Shown here piece by piece: positions 42,459 through 50,532 of a DNA stretch of 64,000 nt (the stretch's first letter is position 1; each line of letters begins with the position of its first letter). Source of the stretch: CAYPAV01 sp964408805 (GTDB lineage: Bacteria > Pseudomonadota > Alphaproteobacteria > UBA8366); contig CAYPAV010000001.1 of the NCBI GenBank assembly GCA_964408805.1, positions 186,001-250,000 on the forward strand, written 5' to 3'. The translations under genes and the position numbers were made by a program. The notes beneath the pieces were generated by a model. It was not told the origin of the DNA and made no database searches. It saw only the letters and a program-made list of their open reading frames with translations.

Positions 42459-42810
42459 AATCCAAAACGATCTAAAATGGGATCGGTAGTGCGCGCATCC
42501 GAATCCGCCTCAAGGAATATTTCCCCGGCAACGCTCTTGGCCTTGGCGATGGTAGCCAAGATTCATCCATATTGGAATAGCGTCCCGAATTGCCGAATGT
42601 GCTTACCAAAGACACCGAAGAAAAACGGGCATACCAAAGCGAAGGACAAATCTTACCTTATCCGCGACCACCCCGACGCGGTCCACCCGAAGAAAATGGA
42701 CAGGAGCACACGGTAGATAGCCCTCATCGCGGCCAGTGGGCGACGCTTCGCCGCCCATTATATCCATTCTTAGACACTTAATCGCGTCGCCTTTAGGGAG
42801 TTCGCCAAAA
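42459..42810. other. Lower-GC gene-free stretch before the MaoC-like gene
   Basis: About 350 bases with visibly less GC than the surroundings. It contains the frameshifted 5' end candidate of the lipoprotein (42459-42498), a 39-codon basic open frame (42598-42716) that I do not trust, a GC hairpin near 42733-42752, and the AGGGAG ribosome-binding site (42795-42800) of the next gene. Any promoter for the catabolic cluster should lie here, but I cannot point to one. Confidence 0.6.
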
Positions 42811-43620
42811 ATGACAGCCGCGCTGGAGCATGTGGTGGAGGCCTATAACCTCTCCGCCGCATCCGAGAACAAGATCCATGACGACGAGGTCGCCCGGCGT
42901 TTCGGGTTCGAGGGCGGGCTGGTGCCGGGGGTCGAGGTCTATGCCTATATGACGACGCTCGCGGTTCGGCATTTCGGGCCGGACTGGCTCGGCGCCGGCG
43001 GCGCCGAGTGCCGCTTCATGAAGCCGGTCTATGACGGGCGGAAAGCCACAGTGCTCGGTGTCGTCGAGGGGGATGGCGGGCTCTCGCTCCGGGTGACCTC
43101 GGACGGGGTGCTTTGCGCCACCGGCCATGCGCGCCTCGATGGCGACCCGCCGGCCGCGCCCGCGCTGGCGGATTACCCGACCGCCCCCCTCCCCGACCAT
43201 GCGACACGGCCCGTCGCCTCGCCGGAGTCGATCGTACCGGGCGCGGTGCTCGGCACCTATGAGCTCGACCTCAAGGCGGATCTGCTGGCGCAATACCTGG
43301 AGGACGTGCGCGAGGACGGCCCGCTCTACGCCAGGGACACGATCGCGCATCCGGGTTATCTGCTGCGACTGGCCAATCGGGCGGTGGCGGAGAATGTTCG
43401 TCTCGGCCCCTGGATTCACGTCGGCAGCAAGATTCAAAACCACGCCGTCGCCCGGGCCGGCGACCGGCTGGCCGCGCGGGCTTCCGTCACCAAGGAATAC
43501 ACCCATAAGGGCCACCGCTTCGTCGAAGCCGACGTCCTCGTCGTCGCCAATGGCGAGACGCCGATTACCCAAATCGATCACACCGCGATCTACCAGCCGC
43601 GCCAGGTCACCGAGGGCTGA
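42811..43620 (+). CDS. MaoC-like hot-dog-fold dehydratase
   Basis: A 269-residue protein of tandem hot-dog fold. The first half has SENKIHDDEVARRFGFEGGLVPG, where the Asp and His near residues 20-24 and the following Gly-rich turn resemble the MaoC hydratase active site; the second half includes HPGYLLRLANRAVAENVRLGPWIHVGS. MaoC proteins hydrate enoyl-CoA thioesters or related acids. ATG 42811 has AGGGAG 10 bases upstream. The enoyl-CoA hydratase gene starts 19 bases after its stop, so the two are probably one operon. Exact reaction unknown. Confidence 0.82.
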   Translation: MTAALEHVVEAYNLSAASENKIHDDEVARRFGFEGGLVPGVEVYAYMTTLAVRHFGPDWLGAGGAECRFMKPVYDGRKATVLGVVEGDGGLSLRVTSDGVLCATGHARLDGDPPAAPALADYPTAPLPDHATRPVASPESIVPGAVLGTYELDLKADLLAQYLEDVREDGPLYARDTIAHPGYLLRLANRAVAENVRLGPWIHVGSKIQNHAVARAGDRLAARASVTKEYTHKGHRFVEADVLVVANGETPITQIDHTAIYQPRQVTEG

Positions 43621-43639
43621 GCGGCAAAGGAGACAAGAT

Positions 43640-44422
43640 ATGAATTTCGAGACCATCCGCCTTGAGGGCGACGGCCCGGTGCGGCACCTCGTCCTCAACC
43701 GACCGCATGTCCACAATGCGATCAACCGGCAGTTCGTGGCCGACGTGACGGCCGCCTGCATGGCGCTCGATACCATGCAGGGGCTCCGCGTCGTCATTCT
43801 TCGCGGCGAGGGCAAGAGCTTTTGCTCCGGCGCCGATTTGAAGGACCGCCCGTTCGGCGTCCCGGCCGGCGATTCGATCGACCGGTCGCGGGCGGGGACG
43901 CGGATGGCGGACATGCTCGCCAGCATGGCGCCGATCACGATCGCCTGCCTGCACAACTATTGTATCGGCGGCGGAGGTGTCCTGCCGGCCTTCTGCGATT
44001 TCAGGATCGCCGCCAAGAGCACTTCGCTGACGATCAACGAGAACAGCATCGGGGTGAATTTGACCTGGAACGCGATCCCCGCGGTGATCCAGCTCGTCGG
44101 TCCGGCGCGCGCGAAGGAGATGATCATCCTGGGCCGGACCTACGACGCGAACCGCCTGCTGGAGATCGGCTATGTCAACGAGGTGGTCGAGGACGACGAC
44201 CTGATCCCGGCGGCCGAACGCCTGGCCCAGGACATCTGTAATCAGCCGCCATTTCCGGTCTATGCGACCAAGGCCTCGATCAATGCGCATGCGCGCGCCC
44301 TCGACCGGGCGATCCAGCATCACGACCACGCCGCCACGGCCTATGCGAGCCAGAGCCCCAACACGCAGATCGCGCGCGAGACTTATTTCTCGAAGGCGCC
44401 CCGCGATTTCGTCGAGGAATGA
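43640..44422 (+). CDS. Enoyl-CoA hydratase/isomerase family protein
   Basis: A 260-residue crotonase-fold protein. Visible are the N-terminal strand VRHLVLNRPHVHNAIN, the oxyanion-hole segments FCSGADLKDRP (about 55-65) and HNYCIGGGGVLPAFCDFRIA (about 98-117), and the C-terminal helix that packs into the trimer. In the second oxyanion loop the usual GGG is present, but the catalytic Glu positions are not clearly placed (INENSIGVN), so hydratase versus isomerase or hydrolase activity stays open. AAAGGAG precedes the ATG. Confidence 0.88.
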   Translation: MNFETIRLEGDGPVRHLVLNRPHVHNAINRQFVADVTAACMALDTMQGLRVVILRGEGKSFCSGADLKDRPFGVPAGDSIDRSRAGTRMADMLASMAPITIACLHNYCIGGGGVLPAFCDFRIAAKSTSLTINENSIGVNLTWNAIPAVIQLVGPARAKEMIILGRTYDANRLLEIGYVNEVVEDDDLIPAAERLAQDICNQPPFPVYATKASINAHARALDRAIQHHDHAATAYASQSPNTQIARETYFSKAPRDFVEE

Positions 44423-44452
44423 CGGCGCCGAGCCAAACCAACTTGGCGCGCC

Positions 44453-44953
44453 CTATAACGGCAGGACAAGCAGGATATCGACGCGGCGGGAATCGAGGAC
44501 GACGCGCCGCGAGTTGAGTTTCGGCACCGCGCCCTCGAAGACGATGCGGTCGAGATATTTTCCGGCCGCGAAGGTTTCGGTGCCGCCGTCCTGCATGGTG
44601 CGGATGACGGTGAAATTCGAGCGTACGTCATATCCGCCTTCCACCGCCTCGAGCCGCGCCGGCCCGAGAATGTGGCAATAGACATGGGGCTCGAAAACAT
44701 TGGCTTCCCGAAGGGCCCGTACCCGATCCACCATCATGCCGCGTCCCTCGCAGGACAACAGGCCGACCGGCAATTCGGCCTCGAAGCTTTCGCGCGAGAT
44801 GATTTGATAGAAACCGTCCTCGGTGAAGAATCCCGGCCAGTCCTCCAGCGCACCGTCATCGATCGTATGCGCATAGTCGGTCAGGAAGTCCTCAATCCGG
44901 CGCCGGGCGGTCGCCGCGTCGAGGTCATCGGGATTGATCGTCGTTTCGTTCAC
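44453..44953 (-). CDS. Ring-hydroxylating dioxygenase beta subunit (SnoaL-like fold)
   Basis: A 166-residue protein of the NTF2/SnoaL fold. Features are RIEDFLTDYAHTIDDGALEDWPGFFTEDG (about 20-48), HVYCHILGPARLEAVEGGYDVRSNFTVIRT and the closing KLNSRRVVLDSRRVDILLVLPL. These match small structural beta subunits of Rieske dioxygenases such as biphenyl or benzoate types. It lies 10 bases after the alpha-subunit gene on the same strand, so the oxygenase is probably an alpha-beta hexamer. It is convergent with the hydratase gene. Confidence 0.87.
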   Translation of the reverse strand: MNETTINPDDLDAATARRRIEDFLTDYAHTIDDGALEDWPGFFTEDGFYQIISRESFEAELPVGLLSCEGRGMMVDRVRALREANVFEPHVYCHILGPARLEAVEGGYDVRSNFTVIRTMQDGGTETFAAGKYLDRIVFEGAVPKLNSRRVVLDSRRVDILLVLPL

Positions 44954-44963
44954 GGCCGGCCCC

Positions 44964-46220
44964 TCAGTCGAAGCCCATGAGATCGCGATAGCCGCGCCAG
45001 AACCCGCGGATCGCGGTCTCGGTCGCGCGCGAGCCCTCGCTGGAGGCGATGTCGCGCCCGCCCATTTCCATGAAGGCGTTATGGGTCGGGCTGCCCTTTG
45101 TGCCGCGCTGCACGAATTCGTTGATGCAACCGTCCTCGAGCGAAACCAGACCCGCGGCTCCCGTTAGATTGCTCTGCATCGCGCGCATTCGGGTCTCGGC
45201 TTCGGTATCGTCCTCGTAACCGAGATACATCCAAAAGAGTTCGGTCTCGTCGACGCCGCGCGGCACGAAGAAACGGACCGCGAGCGAATTCAAGATGTGC
45301 TGGACCGCGAGCGTCGGGAAGATCGCCTGAATGGAGTGGGTAATGCCGTCCTCGTATTCGAGCCAGGAATTCAGCATCTCGGGACCGGAAAGCTGCGAGT
45401 CGTATTGAGCGGAATGAACCTTGGCGTCGGCGTATTCCTCGGCCACCTCCAATGTGTTGCGCTTGGCGTAGCTGATGTGATGGCGGCCGTCCTCCGACAT
45501 TTGGATGCCGCCGTCCATGTCGAGTCGGTTGATCCGGAACGTCGTATAGAAGGTGTGCAGCAAGGTCGCGTGATAGGAATCGCGGATGTTCTCGGCGTAG
45601 AGTTTCCAGTTGTTGTGGATGATCTGGCTGTGAAACCCGATCAATCGATAGGGCCGTCCGAGATTGCGCTCGATACTGGCGCGCATGGGCACGCCGAGAT
45701 AGCTCTCGAGCGACGGCGTCTCGTCGCTGAAGGTGCCGAAGACCAGGCCGCAGAAGACCTCGACATGGAGCGGCTCGAGCCGGTGTTTCTTGGGATCGAA
45801 ATCGTCCGGCATGCCGCCCTTGCCCCGCACCCCGCGGCGGAAGGCGACACTGTTCAGGCCGCCGTCGAGATTGTAGGTCCAGGCGTGATAGAGACAGGTC
45901 AGCGCCTCGCCGTTGCCGCGCTCGCGATGACAGACCAACGCCCCCTTATGGGCGCAACGGTTGACCATTGCGTGAATTGCGCCTTCCTGGTCCCGGGTCA
46001 CGATGACGGGAATCTCGCCGACCGACGTCGTCCGGTAATCGCCCGGCTTTGGAATGTCGATTTCCAAACAGAGAAAATGCCAGACCGGGCCGCGGAAAAT
46101 CCGTTCGGTCTCGAGGGCATAAATTTCGGGGTCGGAAAACACGCGATAGGGCACGCGCGTGACACCGTCCTGCGGCCAGTCGAAGGGTTCCTTGAGAGTC
46201 GCCGCCATGGTCATGGTCAT
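44964..46220 (-). CDS. Ring-hydroxylating dioxygenase alpha subunit
   Basis: A 418-residue Rieske oxygenase catalytic subunit. The [2Fe-2S] ligands are C89-x-H91 and C109-x2-H112 (NRCAHKG, TCLYHAW). The mononuclear iron site fits D214-x2-H217-x4-H222 in RDSYHATLLHTF. ATG 46220 has AAGGAAG directly upstream; an in-frame extension to 46277 is less likely. With the beta subunit it would dihydroxylate an aromatic or heterocyclic acid. No ferredoxin or reductase gene is near. Distinct in sequence from the Rieske protein at 2178. Confidence 0.92.
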   Translation of the reverse strand: MTMTMAATLKEPFDWPQDGVTRVPYRVFSDPEIYALETERIFRGPVWHFLCLEIDIPKPGDYRTTSVGEIPVIVTRDQEGAIHAMVNRCAHKGALVCHRERGNGEALTCLYHAWTYNLDGGLNSVAFRRGVRGKGGMPDDFDPKKHRLEPLHVEVFCGLVFGTFSDETPSLESYLGVPMRASIERNLGRPYRLIGFHSQIIHNNWKLYAENIRDSYHATLLHTFYTTFRINRLDMDGGIQMSEDGRHHISYAKRNTLEVAEEYADAKVHSAQYDSQLSGPEMLNSWLEYEDGITHSIQAIFPTLAVQHILNSLAVRFFVPRGVDETELFWMYLGYEDDTEAETRMRAMQSNLTGAAGLVSLEDGCINEFVQRGTKGSPTHNAFMEMGGRDIASSEGSRATETAIRGFWRGYRDLMGFD

Positions 46221-46318
46221 ACTTCCTTGGTTCGAAACGCCTCGCAGGCCAGCATCACTGTGTTGGGTCCGCCCCAAATCTACAACGATGGATCCCGCCG
46301 GTCGACCCGGTCGCGCGC

Positions 46319-47155
46319 CTAGAGACGCCGCAGCCAGAGACTTGTTTCATGCGCGCCCGCCGGCAACGGCAGGCGCGCCAGCGGCGAGGCTGCGATCTCT
46401 TTTGCCAATCGCGCGACCGCGACATGGGAGGCGAACTCGATCCGCCAGCCCCCTCCCGCCAGGAGCGGGGCCAAGGCGGCCTGCTCATTGTAGCCGCGCC
46501 AGTGCCATTCGGCGGGATAGGATTCAGGCAGAAAGATATCGTGAAAATGCACCAGCGATCCAGGAGGCGTGGCCGGCAACAGATCATTCAGGATAATATC
46601 GACATCGGTGCCGGGCATCAGAACATGGCTCGAATCGACGAACAACAGATCGCCCGGCGCGAGGGAAAGATCCCCGAAGACGGCCTGCAGCGGCCGGTTG
46701 TCGAGCCGAACCGATGAGAGCTCCGAGAGTACCGCCCGAGGCGCCGGATCGAAGGCGTGGATTTCTGTCGCCAGCCCGCCGTCCCGAACCGCGCGCGCCA
46801 TGAACCGGGTCGAATGACCGGCGCCGATTTCGACGATGCGGCGGGGCCGGGCCTCGCGGACCATCGCATAGGCCATCGCCGCATCGAGGCGGGGAAACCA
46901 GTCCTGATCCCAGCGGGGCTCGGGCGGGGGCGCGGATCCGATTGCAAGGAAGGCTTTTTCATGGCGGGAGAGTCTGGCGATCCAAGCCCGCATTTCGGGC
47001 AGCGCCGCGTCGAACAGGGACTCCAGAGCCGTATACTTTTCCCGTGCAGCGAGCCCGGCGAGACGATGGGGGATGAAGAATCCGCGGGGATGACGGCCGA
47101 ACAGCTTGCCCAAACCTAACAAAAGGCGGCGCCAGGAGCGGTTTGGGGCCTTCAC
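46319..47155 (-). CDS. Class I SAM-dependent methyltransferase-like protein
   Basis: A 278-residue protein whose central part reads RRIVEIGAGHSTRFMARAV (about 105-123), the glycine-rich SAM loop of the methyltransferase-24 type, then an acidic strand end (IHAFDPAPR) and FVDSSHVLMPGTDVDIILND. The N-terminal ~50 residues are basic (RSWRRLLLGLGKLFGRHPRG) and may contact a membrane. Start GTG 47155 overlaps the MBL gene stop as GTGA. The methylated target is unknown. Confidence 0.78.
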   Translation of the reverse strand: MKAPNRSWRRLLLGLGKLFGRHPRGFFIPHRLAGLAAREKYTALESLFDAALPEMRAWIARLSRHEKAFLAIGSAPPPEPRWDQDWFPRLDAAMAYAMVREARPRRIVEIGAGHSTRFMARAVRDGGLATEIHAFDPAPRAVLSELSSVRLDNRPLQAVFGDLSLAPGDLLFVDSSHVLMPGTDVDIILNDLLPATPPGSLVHFHDIFLPESYPAEWHWRGYNEQAALAPLLAGGGWRIEFASHVAVARLAKEIAASPLARLPLPAGAHETSLWLRRL

Positions 47156-47985
47156 GGAGAGAGTTTCATGCCCTCGCGCGCCACGACGGCACCCGGCCGC
47201 CGCTTTTCGGCTTCCTCGGCGAGGCGGTCCATGAAATCGTCGTCATGGGTGGGGTCGTGGTGAAAAATAACGAATTTCTTGGCCTCGGCGGCCTCCATCA
47301 AACGAATGCCCTCTTCCCAGGTCGAATGGCCGAACCCCTTGAATTTCGGGTATTCCTCGTCGCTGTACATGGAATCGTAGATCACGAGATCGGCGCCTCG
47401 AATGAGATCTAGGATCGATTGATCACGGCCCGCCTCGGGATGCTCGGTGTCGGTGATATAGCAGATCGAGCGGCCGTCGTATTCGATGCGATAGCCCGTC
47501 GCCTGGTTCGGATGGTTCAGCGGCGCCGATTTCACCGTGATGCCGGGGTGTGGATTCAGGGCATCGCCGGCTTTGAAGTCCTTGTACTCCACATCCGCCT
47601 GGAAGATGCCCGGCGGCACCGGAAACAGCGGCGCCATCATCATGTCGACAAGGACCTGTTCCAAGCTGTAGGTGGGCAACAAGTGGCCGGCCCAAAGCGT
47701 GATCCGATTGCCCGGAATGAAGAGAGGTACAAAAAAAGGCAAACCGCAGATATGATCGAAATGGGTGTGGGTGATATATAAATTCGTGTCGACCGCGCCG
47801 GCGCCGACAAGTTTCAGGCCGAGATCCCGAATCCCCGTTCCGGCATCGAAAATCAGGAGTTTCTCGCCGCAACGGACCTCAAGGCAAGAGGTGTTGCCGC
47901 CATAGCGCACGGTCTTCGGCCCCGGAACCGCGACACTGCCCCGAACGCCCCAAAACTCAACCGAAAAAGCGTTGTCTTCAGCCAT
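47152..47985 (-). CDS. Metallo-beta-lactamase-fold hydrolase
   Basis: A 277-residue MBL-fold protein with the zinc motif THTHFDHICGLPFF (about 70-85), further ligands in HPEAGRDQS and the terminal HHDPTHDDDF. The N-terminus VEFWGVRGSVAVPG is typical of the RNase Z/phosphodiesterase-like group often placed beside signalling genes. It may cleave cyclic nucleotides or other phosphodiesters; this is unproven. ATG 47985; its stop overlaps the methyltransferase start. Confidence 0.87.
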   Translation of the reverse strand: MAEDNAFSVEFWGVRGSVAVPGPKTVRYGGNTSCLEVRCGEKLLIFDAGTGIRDLGLKLVGAGAVDTNLYITHTHFDHICGLPFFVPLFIPGNRITLWAGHLLPTYSLEQVLVDMMMAPLFPVPPGIFQADVEYKDFKAGDALNPHPGITVKSAPLNHPNQATGYRIEYDGRSICYITDTEHPEAGRDQSILDLIRGADLVIYDSMYSDEEYPKFKGFGHSTWEEGIRLMEAAEAKKFVIFHHDPTHDDDFMDRLAEEAEKRRPGAVVAREGMKLSP

Positions 47986-48176
47986 GCAACGCCTTGCCCC
48001 TATTTCGCGTCATCCGATCGACCGTGACCTCTTAGGCCGCGCGGCCAAGTAAGTCGAGTGATTAATCGGATAGTCACCCGCCACCCAATCCAGTTCGCCA
48101 AGGCCGATCATACCCCGTTGATTCACCAACGTGAACCGGCCACGACCCAAATTTTTGGTTCGTGCGGCGCAATTCT

Positions 48177-48860
48177 CTAGGGAACCAGTCGATACCCGCC
48201 CGGCTCGGTAACCAAAATTTCGGCGTTCGACGGATCCATTTCGATTTTCTGCCGCAGCCGATAGACGTGGGTTTCGAGCGTGTGGGTCGTAACGCCCGCG
48301 TTATATCCCCAAACCTCGCCAAGGAGCGTGTCCCGACCAACGACTTTGTCGTTCGCCCGATAAAGAAATTTAAGGATGGCGGTCTCTTTTTCCGTCAGCC
48401 GGACCTTTTTCTCGGTCGTATCGTCGATCAACATCTTGGCACTGGGCTTGAAGGTATAAGGGCCGATCGAGAAGACCGCGTCCTCGCTCTGCTCGTGCTG
48501 GCGCATTTGGGCCCGAATACGCGCGAGAAGTACGCTTAGTCGAAACGGTTTCGCGATATAGTCGTTGGCCCCGGCATCGAGTCCTAAAATCGTGTCCGCA
48601 TCGGTATCGGAGCCGGTGAGCATGATAATCGGCGATTTGACGCCACCCCGCCGCATCAGGCGGCAGGCCTCGCGACCATCCATATCCGGCAGCCCGACAT
48701 CCAGGATAATCACGTCGAAATAGTCCTGTTTTACCAGCTCCAGCCCTTCCGTGGCGGTACCGACGCCGCTCGTTTCGAACTCCTCGTGGAGTTGGAGTTG
48801 CTCGGCGAGCGAGCCCCGCAATTCCTCGTCATCGTCAACCAGTAATATTTTCGTTCCCAT
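48177..48860 (-). CDS. OmpR-family response regulator
   Basis: A 227-residue two-domain regulator. The receiver domain has the acidic pocket at residues 9-11, the phospho-Asp D54 (IILDVGLPDMDG), T81 and K103 (IAKPFRLSVL). The C-terminal winged helix ends in TTHTLETHVYRLRQKIE and EPGGYRLVP. No histidine kinase lies beside it, so it is an orphan in this window. Targets unknown. Confidence 0.92.
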   Translation of the reverse strand: MGTKILLVDDDEELRGSLAEQLQLHEEFETSGVGTATEGLELVKQDYFDVIILDVGLPDMDGREACRLMRRGGVKSPIIMLTGSDTDADTILGLDAGANDYIAKPFRLSVLLARIRAQMRQHEQSEDAVFSIGPYTFKPSAKMLIDDTTEKKVRLTEKETAILKFLYRANDKVVGRDTLLGEVWGYNAGVTTHTLETHVYRLRQKIEMDPSNAEILVTEPGGYRLVP

Positions 48861-49163
48861 CGCCTCAACCTCTTACACCTGCCCGTCGCCCCGGCCGAAC
48901 GGTGTTACTCTAGCACCCTCGCGCCGGTTTGACGAACCGGCCAGGGGCGAATCACACGCGGCGACGGCCGGAGAATAGGCATCGATCGGGACGAACAAAA
49001 GGCCTTGTCCAAGGCTATTCGGCGGCAGTTTCGGCCATTCGAACGGCAAATGATTCCGCTGTAAGGGTCGATCGCCGCGAAAACGTCCAAATTTCGGCGG
49101 TTTCGGCCCTTGATTCTTGGCATCACCCTTGCACATCTCCTCTCCCGAGGAGGACCCACGACC
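48861..49163. other. Divergent intergenic region between the response regulator and the repeat protein
   Basis: 303 bases. The response-regulator promoter must lie at the left side but I cannot assign it. The right side holds the sigma-54-type element (listed separately) and a GAGGAGG ribosome-binding site at about 49146-49153. Several TTCGGC/TTTCGG words recur between 49020 and 49110 and might be activator sites. Confidence 0.6.
49117..49132 (+). promoter_or_regulatory. Sigma-54-type (-24/-12) promoter of the repeat-protein gene
   Basis: The sequence TTGGCATCACCCTTGC has GG at 49119-49120 and GC at 49131-49132, exactly ten bases apart, with TGGCA and TTGC cores as in the RpoN consensus. A start site near 49144 would leave a leader of about 20 bases with the GAGGAGG ribosome-binding site before the ATG at 49164. 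No enhancer-binding protein gene is adjacent. Confidence 0.7.
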
Positions 49164-50531
49164 ATGACCATGGAGATTTTCACACCGCCGAACAATACGG
49201 CGGGCCAATCAACGCCGGCGGCGCGGCGGATTGAGCCGTTCTACAAGGGACAGTACTTCAACGACACGTTTGCCCGCATGCTGACATCGCCGGAACAGGG
49301 CGCCCGCATCCCCTACAACGGCGAAATGATGGATACCGGCGAGGATTTGGACCCCGACGAGATTCAAACAAACGCGCTTTTGGCACTTGCCGCCGCCTCT
49401 CCGTCGCGGCCGATCGAAGTTTATAGCGGCGAAATGATGGATACCGGCGAGGATTTGGACGCTGACGAGCTTCAAACCGCGTCGCTTGTAAACTTCAACG
49501 CCCCGAGACCGACAAGACACGAAGAGGTCTATGAGGGCGAGATGATGGATACCGGCGAGGATTTGAACGAATCCGAACTGGAGTCGACCGGCCTCGTTAC
49601 CACACAGATCGCAGCCAATGATGAAGGCGACAACGACAACGCGGAGAGCGGATTCTTCGGCAAGGACGGATTTGGGTTCGAGGATTTTCTCGACGCCATT
49701 AACCCCTTGCAGCATATCCCCATCCTCTCGACGATCTATCGGGAATTGACCGGTGACACGATCTCGCCGGCCTCGCGCCTTGCGGGCGGCGCCCTCTTCG
49801 GCGGCGTCTTCGGCTTCGCGGGTGCCGTGATAAACGGCGTTATCGAGGCCGAGACCGGGAAGGATATCGGCGGCAACGTCGTGGCGTTCCTGACCGGCGA
49901 GGACATCGTTTCGCCGCAACTGGCCGAAGCTCCGGCAAAGGTCGCGCCGGCCACCATGGCGCCGGCCGCACCAACGACATCGGTTTCCCGGCCGCTTCGC
50001 CTCCTACCGGCCGATACGTCGAGCACGACGCTGAACACCGGCGAAATCGCAAGCTCTCGCCACAACCCGCCGCCGCGAAAGACGGCGGACAATCTGCCGA
50101 ACGCGGTCGAGGCCGTCTTGAAGGCCAGAAGCGCGGTACCGCCGGCGGGTTCGATCGCGGGCTTGGGCGGCTTCCGAAAGACACCGACTTACGCTGACAT
50201 CCGGACCAGCGCCAACACCAAGCCGCACGGCGTTAACAGAGCAACGGCACCGATGCTGTCGCGGGAGGTTTCGCTTGCGGCGAGCACCGCCGCATCGACC
50301 GGCGCCGAGGGCTCGGCCGAACAAGCCCGAATTCCCGGCAAGCGCGGCGTGCCGCCCGCCCGCGGCACCATGCCGAGCGCGACCGCGACGCGGCGGCGGG
50401 CCGCCAGCGCCAGCATTGTGCCGAACAAGATGGTGCCGAACGCCATGACCAACGCGCTGGATAAATACGAAATGTTGATGAAGCAACGCGCCGCGGCGAC
50501 ACCGAATCCCGGACCGGAATCCGACAACTGA
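49164..50531 (+). CDS. Repeat protein with GEMMDTGEDL motifs and glycine-rich hydrophobic domain
   Basis: A 455-residue protein I cannot name. Three copies of Y-x-GEMMDTGEDL start at residues 51, 87 and 123, exactly 36 residues apart. A central block (about 163-250) has FEDFLDAINPLQHIPILSTI, then a hydrophobic Gly-zipper-like stretch (about 208-227; GGALFGGVFGFAGAVI) and TGKDIGGNVVAFLTGEDI. The last ~200 residues are Ala/Pro/Thr/Ser-rich, low complexity and basic. There is no classical signal peptide. ATG 49164 is chosen for its strong ribosome-binding site. Expression is probably sigma-54 dependent. It is followed within two bases by the L,D-transpeptidase gene, hinting at an envelope role (inference). 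Confidence 0.82.
   Translation: MTMEIFTPPNNTAGQSTPAARRIEPFYKGQYFNDTFARMLTSPEQGARIPYNGEMMDTGEDLDPDEIQTNALLALAAASPSRPIEVYSGEMMDTGEDLDADELQTASLVNFNAPRPTRHEEVYEGEMMDTGEDLNESELESTGLVTTQIAANDEGDNDNAESGFFGKDGFGFEDFLDAINPLQHIPILSTIYRELTGDTISPASRLAGGALFGGVFGFAGAVINGVIEAETGKDIGGNVVAFLTGEDIVSPQLAEAPAKVAPATMAPAAPTTSVSRPLRLLPADTSSTTLNTGEIASSRHNPPPRKTADNLPNAVEAVLKARSAVPPAGSIAGLGGFRKTPTYADIRTSANTKPHGVNRATAPMLSREVSLAASTAASTGAEGSAEQARIPGKRGVPPARGTMPSATATRRRAASASIVPNKMVPNAMTNALDKYEMLMKQRAAATPNPGPESDN
49314..49589 (+). repeat. Three 108-bp-spaced in-frame repeats (GEMMDTGEDL)
   Basis: Repeat copies begin at 49314, 49422 and 49530. The core of about 30 bases encoding GEMMDTGEDL is nearly identical in DNA, while the linkers between are different. 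Only the motif, not the linker, has been kept, which points to selection on the peptide. Confidence 0.88.
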
Positions 50532-50532
50532 C

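Noticed and set aside
41673..42716. Long plus-strand open frame opposite the lipoprotein
   Set aside because: Composition is that of antisense coding and it has no motif. The minus strand carries a lipoprotein signal and a plausible secreted-protein sequence.
42598..42716. 39-codon basic open frame in the low-GC patch
   Set aside because: Too short and without a ribosome-binding site or recognisable motif.
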